Of a stretch of 64,000 nucleotides of DNA, positions 32,924 to 42,309 are shown piece by piece (the stretch's first letter is position 1; the number at the start of each line of letters is the position of its first letter). Both the position numbers and the translations under genes were made by a program. Below the pieces are notes generated by a model. It was not told the DNA's origin. It searched no databases and worked only from the letters and a program-made list of their open reading frames with translations. Source of the stretch: Karstenula rhodostoma CBS 690.94 (lineage: Eukaryota > Ascomycota > Dothideomycetes > Pleosporales > Didymosphaeriaceae); NCBI GenBank assembly GCA_010093485.1, contig MU001493.1, positions 963,599-1,027,598 on the forward strand, read 5' to 3'.

Positions 32924-34599
32924 ATGCCGCCGTTACGCACGCAAGGCGATCATCCTGCTGCGAATGCGTCACCCGATCCCCATAACACGTCTGCAAATCC
33001 AGAGCTTCAGCTCGGTGGTGCCGAAGGCGAATACAATCAACAAACCATCAGCCATGGAGCTAGTGATCAACCACGGCGTACCGGATCTCGACGGCCATAC
33101 CGCCAGCAGATGATTGCGAGGTCTCCACGAAGACAGACGTGGCAGAGCGACACCCGCTCGCAAGTTGATGAGCAATCGAATATCCATCAAGTTTTGTGTA
33201 GATCACCGATCTCTCAAGTAATGACCTCGAAGCTTCAATACCAACCGGAAGGTAATGGTGAGATCTTTTCACACCCAAGCTGAACACATAAGATCTAACA
33301 GTGATCGCAGCCTTCTTCGTTCATGATGCCAGCTTCTTCCACGAGGGTCGAGTGAGTTCCATCTATCCATGCAGCTTGACCGAGCTGAACTCGGGATCGT
33401 AAGGTCTTCGCTATGGTGTACAGTGAAACTGCCAGTTCTTCGGGCCACGCAGCGACAGAACACCACGCCGTTCTCTCGGAAGCTAGTTTCACCGATCATC
33501 TCGTTCATACTCAGATCCGAAAATTCGTGGTGGTGCGGCAGAAGAGAGAATTCTGTTACGCATGGTGCGTTCTCCTCTAGGTGTCAGTCTATCAGGCTCA
33601 TGGCTAACAACACGCAGCCCAATAAATACGTACAGTAGCCACGGAACCACGAAGCGAGGTGCAAGACCACAAGAGCATGGCGTCGCTTATAGTATGGGTC
33701 ACTCGCCTATATTAATCCCTGGTGAACCTCACGACATTATGCCTGCCATCGCTGTGATCATGGCCGACCCACAAGAACCGCTTCATCCTGCTTCAAGGAT
33801 ATACCTCGGCCTACACCAAGCCATTCAGTACAACGTCAAAGTAAAGGAGGTGGGACTTGTAGCAGAGTCCCATCTTGATACTTTGATGCAGAACTGGAAA
33901 GCTGTAGATGCAGGTCGCAGTGTCTCGCAAGATACACCCCTCATAGCACCGTCTCCGGAAAGATTTGAGGTCAACTACAACCACAACGAAGAAGAAGTAA
34001 ATCTTCGCGAAAACGGACCTGATAGCCATTATGATCGCAGCCTAATGATGGAGAAGAGTGAGGAAGAAGAAGCCATCAGCACTATCTGCACCACGCAAGC
34101 TCGGGAACAGCTAGAAGATTCAACACGGAGACATGAACTGGAGCTAGTAACCAATCCCAAAGGCTTTTTCAAGAAAGGCAGAGTTTTCATGACGCTTTGG
34201 ACAGAGCCAAAAGGATTCTCTGCTGGGACATTTATCGAACTGGCAAGGTTCGTGGTCATAAAGTCAACATCGGCTTTCAGCATATGCCTTCGCATCAACA
34301 CGTATTCTGGACAAGCAACTACCAAGCACGGCGTGGCAGCAGATGCACATGCCGCCATTATTCCTGTCGGCGGAGCTTTTGTCCCGCATCCGCGCGGCGA
34401 ACATCTGACCAAAGATCCAATCGCGATTAAGGTTGAAAATCCTTCGGTCACTATCAGTCCAATGTCCAGGGTTAACTTTACAAAGCCTTATAGTGTCGAA
34501 CACAATATCATGGTTCGCAATATCGGTCGTGTCAATGGCGAGTCCGTGGGCTTGCTGGATAAGTATTTTGCAGAAAGCTTGGGTTATACAAAGCCATAG
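32924..34599 (+). CDS. tandem two-domain DUF6590 protein
   Basis: Proposed exons 32924-33251, 33311-33351, 33404-33564 and 33618-34599 (503 aa). Residues 1-109 are polar, Gln/Ser/Arg-rich and probably disordered. DUF6590 domain 1 spans about 116-270: SFFHEGRVFAMVYSE rebuilt across an intron, KFVVVRQ, then CPINTYSSHGTTKRG rebuilt across the next, then SRIYLGLHQAIQYNVKVKEVG. Domain 2 spans about 359-498: FFKKGRVFMTLWTEP, RFVVIKS, LRINTYSGQATTKHG, SRVNFTKPYSVEHNIMVRNIG. A Glu-rich linker joins them. Introns are 59, 52 and 53 nt with branch sites. DUF6590 is a fungal domain of unknown function; most proteins I know carry one copy. The first exon and start are the weakest part of the model. Confidence 0.8.
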
Positions 34600-34956
34600 A
34601 TTTGGCCACAGCTCGAACGTTGGCGATTCTCGGCTCGCTCAGCCTTATTGTCCACATTGAAAGCAAAGCAGCCTGATACGCCGTAAGGCGAATTTTCCCA
34701 CCGATCCTACAGCCTTGCTGCACGTGGCGGCGAATTATATTCAACCCCACCCACTCGGCGGCCAACTCACAACAGGCTAAGGTATAATTCGCAATTATTT
34801 ATTCCTTTGCCCTCATGGAGAGGCAAACGGCTATATGGGCAGCCTGCTCCGCCCTCCTCACTTCTCTCGGATTTCATTTTCACAACCTGTTCAGTCTCAT
34901 TCTCAAGACAATGAACGTCTAAATTCCATCCATTCTTCTAGCTTTGGCCCTTTGTC

Positions 34957-36962
34957 ATGGCAGAACTCCTCACTGTGGTGGGCGGAGTCGCTGCTGGGAC
35001 TCAGCTTTTCCATTATGGGATGAAAACCCTCGCCGCTGCCGCAGCCTTGCCTCGATATAGCCGTCATTCCCCCGAAATAGTTAATGGATGGACTGAACAG
35101 GTAGCAGCTATGCTTCACTGTCTCGACACCATGCAGCAACAAATTGGCAATCTCGATTCGACTATGGTTCGTCTTCTCGACTTGTGCCGAAAAGATGCTG
35201 TTGCTTTGCTAGCAATATTGCTGCCTTCTCAGAGCCAACTACGGCTTCGAAAACATAGACGACTGCGTAAGCTGGTTTTCGTGCTGCGCAAAGAACGTGA
35301 GATTGAGACCCTCATCAAAACGTTCGACCAAAAGTTTACCAGGACGATGCTGAGCCTTCTCTGGTAAGGGAATCACCATATTTTGATTTCCGTGTGCTGA
35401 CGTGAGGCAGGCTATCCTCAAACCCTTCGGAACATGTGACACAAGCCAATCTCAAGGCCAACCAAGTGATATCTCAACAAGATCGTACCCAACTCATTAA
35501 GACCATTGAGGATGTCATCTCCACCGCTTCATTTTTCGACGACTCGTATGTGCCTGTTGAGCTTTTAGCAAAGCTGACTGGTCCGGCCATGCTATCAGAA
35601 GCGCTTAGTGCCCTGGTCGCATGCATGTCATTCGATCCAACCTTCTCACCCTCGTATGTCAAATTGAACACCAATCTACGCCAGCGCATGCAGTCTCAGC
35701 TTTCGGTGTCACTAGGTGGCCAGGTGTATCTCAACCATGCTCTGGATGCCCTCTACTCCAGGTTTCCAACTACCTTCACACATCAACGCACGGTGCGCAT
35801 TGGTCGAGAACTTCACCTTCATGTGCTATCCACCGTGAGCGCCGCTTCAGGATACTCACTTGAACGCGACATCTTCTCGCGGGTTGCCAGCCTCACTTTT
35901 TATGTCTGCAGATATCTACTCGCAGCTGGTAGATATACCGTCATCTCTAGGCTCTTGTCGACCTTTCGGCGACGGTTCTTTGCGGAACTGCGCGCTGATA
36001 TTAACATCGATACAAGACTGAGAGGCAAAGAGTGTGTTGCGTTGAAGCTACAGGGCAACGTCAGTGACGCTCTACGCATTAGTCGCGACAACTATCACTC
36101 ACGACGTGAAGCTTTCGGGATAATGAATGAAATAACAATTTACGGTCTCAACAACCAGGGTCTCTTATATCACGCCACGGGAGACTATGCAAGCGCAAAT
36201 CAGTGTCTTGGCGAAGCGTTGGACATGCATGCAAAAATGCAAGGCAATGACCATCCAGACACGCTCATTACCGCGAATAATCTCGGCATCATCTTCCAGA
36301 GCCAAGGACGTTATGATGACGCGAACCTACTCTTTTCACGCTCGCTCGTGGGCATGACGTGCGCATGCGAGCAAGATTGCCTTGACGTGTTGGCCGCCAG
36401 AAGCAACTTAGGTACATCGATGCATCTCCAAAAGCGCTACCACGAAGCCAGGTCTCACCACCAGTATGTCTACGAAAGAAGGTGTAATATCCTCGGTCCC
36501 GAAATTCACGAGACAATCAAGAGCAAAGCCAATCTTGCCATCACAATCAACGAGCTGGGCGACCACGAACAAGCGGAGAAAATGTGTCGGGAAGCTGCCC
36601 GCAGTCTGGAGACAGAACTAGGACATTTGCATCCAGACGTCCTGAAAACCCACATCAACCTCGCCGCTATTCTCTTCGATCGGGGTAAATACACCGAAGC
36701 TGAGGACACCATCCGCACAACTCTGCCCATGATGGACGAGAAGTATGGACCGACACACCCTAGAACGTTGAGAGCTCTGGAGTTTCGGGCGACATTGCTA
36801 CATCACATGGGTAGCCTATCCGCTGCATTCGCAATTATGACGCAGTTGGTGCAAGTACAGAGAGAGCGAACTAGCTACGCACCACCTAATCCAGACCTGC
36901 AGAGAAATTTCGACCACATGAAAGAGCTCGAGGCAGATATCGAGAGAAGCCACTCGTTGTAG
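34957..36962 (+). CDS. STAND-type N-terminal domain fused to kinesin-light-chain-like TPRs, no NTPase domain
   Basis: Exons 34957-35363 and 35411-36962 (652 aa); the intron is 47 nt and joins LSLLW to LSSNPSEH in frame. Residues 1-130 resemble the fungal N-terminal domain of STAND/NLR-like proteins (MAELLTVVGGVAAGTQLF, then a helical stretch with MQQQIGNLDSTM). About 370-620 hold five to six TPRs of the kinesin-light-chain type, for example LNNQGLLYHATGDYASANQC, DHPDTLITANNLGIIFQSQG, HPDVLKTHINLAAILFDRGK and THPRTLRALEFRATLLHHMG. Fungal NLR-like proteins normally have a NACHT or NB-ARC between these two parts. Here no Walker A (GxxxxGKS/T) or Walker B is visible in residues 130-370, a helical region of unknown kind. 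It may be a natural short form, an adaptor, or an internal deletion product. Confidence 0.85.
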
Positions 36963-37441
36963 TTTGCATTCGAAGTCATTGGCTGGACAGACTTTCCTTT
37001 CAATTCTCTGCTCATGTTTTCGACAAATCGTGTTTCCTTGGTAACTCTTCCAGAAATTCTGAGACATGTGCGGCAACTCTTCCCTTATGGTTTCTTTATC
37101 TGATGACATGGCGACCAAAAATCTATAATTTGAACTCTTGCTTCACGAGCTCTTCGCTCGGTTTCCAAAGTCTCGCCGCAAACTCCGGATTCGACGCATG
37201 AGGCGCAGGCTCAAATATCTAACAATCATGTAGCAATATACCTTTTGGCTCTACCCACATATTAACAATCAGGCCCACAAACCGAGTCTGACATTCACTC
37301 ATCATTCAACGTCAGATCTAACTCGGCAACCAATACGGTCGTAGAACCCTAATTATGATTCTTCTAAAACGGACTCGTCTTTCGGATCACTGCCTTACCC
37401 CCCTCGTTCAGATCCCTGCTCAAGCCTGTACAGATTGCTAG
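36963..37441. other. intergenic, no gene seen
   Basis: 3' flank of the STAND-N/TPR gene, leading into the mosaic of duplicated fragments. Confidence 0.4.
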
Positions 37442-37590
37442 TAACAAGATGATGATTTCCGGTACTGCTTTATTGGAGTAAGGAGACGCGCTCGCGAGGA
37501 GGATGGGGATTAGAAGGTGGCAACTATAAATTGGGTAGTATCGCGTTGGGTGTAAATCGTTGGGGCTGGTGGAACGATAGTGCATACTAT
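37442..37590 (+). repeat. duplicated segment A, copy 1
   Basis: About 150 bp matching 40905-41045 in the same orientation, sharing TTCCGGTACTGC, GGAGACGCGCTCGCGAGGAG, TGGGGATTAGAAG, ATCGCGTTGGG and GTAAAT. Diverged by roughly a quarter by eye. No coding identity recognised. Confidence 0.8.
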
Positions 37591-37699
37591 CCGCACCATC
37601 AACTATGGCATGGAGATATCAACGCATCGTCTTGATCGTGTGATGCTAGTAACAAGTCAGCACCCGCTCCATGTATCTACTACATCGTGGTTGTACTTA

Positions 37700-37832
37700 C
37701 AGCCCGGATGCACCGCGAAACTCACAACGCCCTTTGCCCCACCTTCTTATTTATACCTGAAAAAAAAGGATGTTCGCCGTCTTCGCCTGCCTATACGCAA
37801 TCCATCCATTATACCGATCCTTCGCCAAGTCC
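37700..37832 (-). pseudogene. short-chain dehydrogenase fragment
   Basis: On the minus strand LAKDRYNGWIAYRQAKTANI, then NKKVG, then GVVSFAVHPG can be read in changing frames. This matches the active-site to post-active-site region of retinol-dehydrogenase-like SDRs (AYxQxKTANI and the HPG block). At least two frame breaks, and the rest of the gene is absent, so it is a fragment. Confidence 0.6.
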
Positions 37833-37890
37833 GTAAACAGCATCACCATCGTCGACCGGCCCGTCCTTAGACGCGCTCTAATCCTGACGA
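37831..37890 (+). repeat. duplicated segment B, copy 1
   Basis: About 60 bp similar to 39064-39120, the C-terminal coding end of the HNH_2 gene: CATCACCAT, CGACCG, CCCGTCCTTAGACG, AATCCTGACGA in the same order and orientation. It lies between the SDR and APH fragments. Confidence 0.75.
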
Positions 37891-38185
37891 CTCAGCCCCG
37901 TCCTCCAGATACAACATCCCGATGGTGTTGAAATCGAGTTGGCAGAACTCCGCCATGGTAGTCGCGAGCGAGGAAAGGAATGTAATGCGCTTCACCTTCA
38001 ACTCTTCCGAAGATCGTTGGCCTCATTCTTGTCGATCTCGTTGTCCTCGTCGATGAGACCTTCATACCAAGCAGTGAGCGCCGACTTCCCCTTGAGGAAT
38101 ATCTGCATCAAGTATGGCGCGCCGATCGCGTTGTCGAACGTTTCGTCCTTGGCCAGCACTTCCAATACATCAGGGTGTGTGCTTC
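37890..38185 (-). pseudogene. APH-like remnant 2
   Basis: The minus strand reads ETFDNAIGAPYLMQIFLKGK and AWYEGL, then after one frameshift ITFLSSLATTMAEFCQLDF and IGMLYLEDG. These are the N-lobe to hinge blocks of fungal APH-family kinases. The catalytic loop that should follow is missing; the sequence instead runs into segment B and then the SDR fragment. Confidence 0.65.
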
Positions 38186-39057
38186 CGAGCGCATGATGTA
38201 TGCATGGTCAAGATCCCAGTGCTCCTTGCTGCCGATCACAGGAATGTCATAAATCTATTTTCTGCTACCAGTACCTCACGGCATCATCCCCCTTTCTCCA
38301 TCCTTGCCCTCAATTCAAAAATGAAGCCGACATGTCATTGTCTACACATCTTCCCAACAAGGAAGCCATCCAAAGAACCGTACGCCACCCCGCCCTCAAG
38401 CGACAGCCGCACCCTCAACACCTCCGTCTGGGGCCCTAGAATTTACAACCTCATCTCGTATCGCGCAACCGGAGGAAATGAAATGGAACCTAAACAAAAC
38501 AACAGCGAGACATCTCTACTTTCTCTGTCTGACCGACATACCAAATGATCCCAAGATGACTAGCCGTCACCTCTCTTGTTAGCCTAGGTGTTGCCACACT
38601 AGTTTCCAGGGACCACCGGCGGGGAGGTAAGAGTCGGATTTTGGTCCCCGAGGTTTTCATCTTAATGAGAGAGAATACCACACGAGCCTTCAAAGCTCGT
38701 GCCAAAAACAGACACAGGAAAAATAATGTGCACCATCAGCAAACAAACAGCGCCATGATGCCACTTACTTAGACACCACTCCAGCACCTAGTGGGAGTTC
38801 GGGAAGCCGGGCTCCCAACGTTACTCAGTCCGATGAAATACACGCTCCGGGTCCCTCGTTGGTGTTGTCTGATCTGTGCAAGGAGGTGATGTCCGAACAA
38901 GTCGAAATTTGCATGCACCCGAATGTTGTTGATCATGGACGAGGGGACTCCAAGAAGTTGTCATGCTGTCTTTCCGGAGCCTTTTGTAACGAGGGGTGCC
39001 TGGTCCTCGTTGAGTGTCAAGTATTCAGAAAGGTACGGAGCGGTAGGCCGGTGGTAC
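38186..39057. other. intergenic within the mosaic island
   Basis: No gene seen. It is the 3' flank of the HNH_2 gene. Confidence 0.4.
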
Positions 39058-40272
39058 TCAGTCGTACGCACCATCACCATTGCCGACCGACCCGTCCTTA
39101 GACGGACTCCAATCCTGACGAAATTCATGCGTCTCATCGATCCACCGTTGGACAAAGTCCTCAGCTGGATCCGAGTCGTCGTCGTCGTCGTCGCCGCCGA
39201 AGTCGTCCTCCTTCCACCCCGCCGCGCCTGACATTGCCATGATGCGCTGCAGATGCCACTGCAACTCCAGCAGGCCCGGGTCTGGGAGGGGCATTCTGAC
39301 TGGGTCGTCGGTCTTCATGGTGAATTTTTGGCCGCTGACAAGTTGGGTTGGAGCGCCGTTGTCCATATAGCAAAAGCATTGACCATGCTCGGAAGTTAAC
39401 AAGTCTCGAGAGGACATAGGTAGATCTAACAGATCTACCGGTTTTTTTGAATCGCGGACCTGTCTCTTCAGCCAGTGGAACTCTAATTCGAGTTGAGTCT
39501 TGTCGGCTGTTATGCGTATAGGTCGCAACGCGAAAGCACCTTCAGTGTGAAAATTGTGCAATGTTGCGGTGAAGGTGATCATGTTCTCGACTGTCTCAGT
39601 TCCGTATGGCATGCCGTTCTTATGGAAGATTTTCGCACGCCAGGCGTCAACCTTGTCCTCGGGCCAAAACATCTCCAAAACTTTCCAGAAGTTGGCCACA
39701 CGATCCGAGCTTTGAGCTCCAAAAGCACACCATGGGTAAATATAGCATGCTTGGGCAGCACCTATCCTCGAGATAACGCAGAGGTTACCGTCTCTTTCTT
39801 TACTGTGCTTGGCGATCATAACGTCACGCCTAACGCTGCCTTCTGGAGCTCCCAACGGTCTTCCTGACCTAGTCCTTGTCTTGGAGGCCGGAATCTGGGA
39901 GCGGTTCGATTGAGATTGGGATAGGGTACTGGTGGAGAAAGCCCTCGAATGCGTGCGCTTTGGTGCTGGTGCAGTATCGTCCATTTCCTTATCCTCTGGC
40001 CGCTGTTTCCAGAGTAGCAGAGCATCTTTAACCTTCCGAGAGTATACTAACCACTGACCTTCCTTCATAGTGTTCCAAGAGAACTTCGAATGAGTGATCT
40101 GCTTGACTTGGTCCAAGTCTGCAACCTGGAGGAACGCCCATATCGAAGGTGGAACACCAGTGTCCAGTCGAGAGGCAGCATCCTCGAAAACTTGTCTGCG
40201 CTCCGTACTGCGCTCGGAATAGGATTCATCGCCCTGCTCTGGGCAACAGTCGGTCCAGGATGAAGTAGACAT
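39058..40272 (-). CDS. HNH_2 domain protein with degenerate active site
   Basis: Single exon, 404 aa. Residues about 150-268 match the fungal HNH_2 (HNH endonuclease) domain: RDGNLCVISR (160-169), YIYPW (177-181), NFWKVLEMFW, GTETVENMITFTATLHNF (224-241), GAFALRPI, LELEFHWLK. In the family the first block reads A-H-I-Y/F-P; here His is Tyr177, so nuclease activity is doubtful. Asn230 and His239 are kept. The N-terminal half is polar and Ser/Thr/Arg-rich. The C-terminus has an Asp run (about 371-382) and then a tail encoded by duplicated segment B. The ATG at 40272 is the first ATG in the frame. Function unknown; these domains are abundant and multicopy in ascomycetes. Confidence 0.8.
   Translation of the reverse strand: MSTSSWTDCCPEQGDESYSERSTERRQVFEDAASRLDTGVPPSIWAFLQVADLDQVKQITHSKFSWNTMKEGQWLVYSRKVKDALLLWKQRPEDKEMDDTAPAPKRTHSRAFSTSTLSQSQSNRSQIPASKTRTRSGRPLGAPEGSVRRDVMIAKHSKERDGNLCVISRIGAAQACYIYPWCAFGAQSSDRVANFWKVLEMFWPEDKVDAWRAKIFHKNGMPYGTETVENMITFTATLHNFHTEGAFALRPIRITADKTQLELEFHWLKRQVRDSKKPVDLLDLPMSSRDLLTSEHGQCFCYMDNGAPTQLVSGQKFTMKTDDPVRMPLPDPGLLELQWHLQRIMAMSGAAGWKEDDFGGDDDDDDSDPAEDFVQRWIDETHEFRQDWSPSKDGSVGNGDGAYD
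39064..39120 (+). repeat. duplicated segment B, copy 2 (HNH_2 C-terminus)
   Basis: Partner of 37831-37890. Here it codes (minus strand) for the last residues of the HNH_2 protein, RQDWSPSKDGSVGNGDGAY. Confidence 0.75.
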
Positions 40273-42309
40273 AATAGCAGTGTTGTTGCTGAAGTACAAC
40301 AGGGTAGAAATAACAACAAGAGTATTTCGATAGAGGTATTGTCGAAACAGCGTTGGTGAAGAGAGGAAGTGTGGACAGTGACGCAAGTTGTTTATCTCCT
40401 ACGCGCAGCTGCCGGAGGTCTGGCTGTGAGAATTAATGTTGGAAAGATCACCCTAGAAATATAGGCAAGAATGGCTTTTTGAGCTTCGTAGCGAGAAGGA
40501 CCATCCCAACAATCGAAGGTGCAACCACGGTCAGCAACAGCGCCTTTCCCCACTTGACCCAAGTCACCCAAAGTAGTATTTCGCCCTGCTAAAGTGACCA
40601 TTGGAAATCTTAGTACGGGATGTGGCCACCTCGCTATGTACACCTCGCTACAAGTTCAAACCCGCTACAGTACTACCCAACGAGATAGTCAGGATTGCGA
40701 ACGTCTTTGGTCAGAACCTGCAGAGAAACGTCTGCACAGCCGGCGTGTGCGAACCGACACGGCCATCCCCTGTACAGCGTGTTACCCCAGGAGGAACGAC
40801 GCAGTACTCAGACTTTTGGTCCAATACCGAATGATTGTACTTTGCAGTGGGTGCAATCGACTTTCCACGTCGCTCGCTTCGCCACCTATCCGCAAGAATC
40901 CGAGTACGATGATATGTTCCGGTACTGCAATATTGAAGTATGGAGACGCGCTCGCGAGGAGGGTGGGGATTAGAAGTTGGTGAGCATCGATTGGGTGAAT
41001 ATCGCGTTGGGCGTAAATTGTTGGAGTCCGGGGAATCTGAGTACGTCGTGTTGCCCCAGGAAGACCTATACAGCCCTAAAACCATAGTCCAGCACTCTAG
41101 AGAAGGACTTGACAGCGGGTTCAGTCTGCTTTCGTTGTCGCTCGCTCCACCGCCCATCTGCAGATTTCCGCGTACGCTATTTCACCTTTGCTTGATCGTG
41201 AACTAAAACCACAAGGTCGTGACTGGAATCCCTCATTGAATGCCAAGATGGTACTGTACATCGGTGGTGGACACTCATTTTGAGGCTTTGCGCACGTTCT
41301 AGGCAGCAGTGCTGTGGTGGTTATTTGGCTTGATGGGAATGGAGCGTATTTGTGGCAAAGCACTGATAGTAGATCTTGAAACAGGGCTATTAAGGATTGG
41401 CCTTTTCAAAAGGGATATAGAGCTTGTTAATAAACGTCTCGAGCTATACTCGACGCCAAGCGTAGCAGCACCGTTTTCACTAGCTCTTTTTGTTAATCTT
41501 CAGCTACGATGCTTCGCTAGCTCAATCTTTGATATAGTTCGAAGTCCCCAGCGAATTGAGCGTGTTGTTCTGCTAGGGCGACAGGACCTCTAAGAAGCCG
41601 TCTTCTCCCTATTTCTAGGATATCAGTATGCATATACAGTAGAACACCGACGTGATATACCACTCTGCCTCGCGGAGAGGTAGTAGGGGAGGAAGATGGC
41701 GAGAGGAAGAACGAAAGGAGACGTCGAACATGGCACTCTACCACAGGAAGAGGGAAGAACTGGATATGCAGTCGCTACTATCCTCAGCGTGGATATCGAA
41801 CGGAAGAACAAGAGTTGTAGTCTTACGACGTCACGTTTGTGAGAAGGGCCAGATTGGACGTGAAGCGTTAGCTCGAGGTAGCGGAATTTAATTGCTCTAG
41901 GCGTCCACGTAAGTCAGCTAAGGTAGTAGTCGTGGAACGGTACCAATGACCTGGGCTCCAGGAATCTGTCGATGTCGTGTTGCACGAGCAACACTCCAGC
42001 ATCCATCCAATCATTGATCATCCATGTGGACATAACACGAATGATGCGGTTGGTTACTGATCCACCGCTCGGTTTCACATGTTCCACGAAGGGCAACCAG
42101 TAATCAGCATACTGTGTCATTAACATCATTCATAAGCTCTGAAGCACCGGGTAACATCTACACAACGTAACCAACAAACGCTGCAGGGATATCAACTCCG
42201 TAGGAATGCGAAAAGCGAGCCCAAAAGGTATGCCGAGCAAACCGAGCCGCATTACATTATCCCTCGGCCGAGGTTCGGTAAGACCCCATAACCACGCCGT
42301 AAACACAGC
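40273..42309. other. accessory intergenic DNA with repeat copy, no gene seen
   Basis: Holds the HNH_2 promoter, segment A copy 2 and several short frames (for example 42129-41914, minus) without recognisable family. Confidence 0.45.
40905..41045 (+). repeat. duplicated segment A, copy 2
   Basis: Partner of 37442-37590, direct orientation. Together A-B and B'-A' bracket the HNH_2 gene in the order A, B, B', A'. Confidence 0.8.

Noticed and set aside
34957..35366. Stand-alone 136-aa STAND N-terminal protein
   Set aside because: A consensus intron at the stop codon joins it in frame to the TPR part, so one gene is more likely than two.
37364..37585. Possible APH catalytic region (NDLHPTRYYPIYS)
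   Set aside because: Superficial likeness only; the matching copy at 40.9 kb does not keep the residues, so it was listed just as a duplicated segment.
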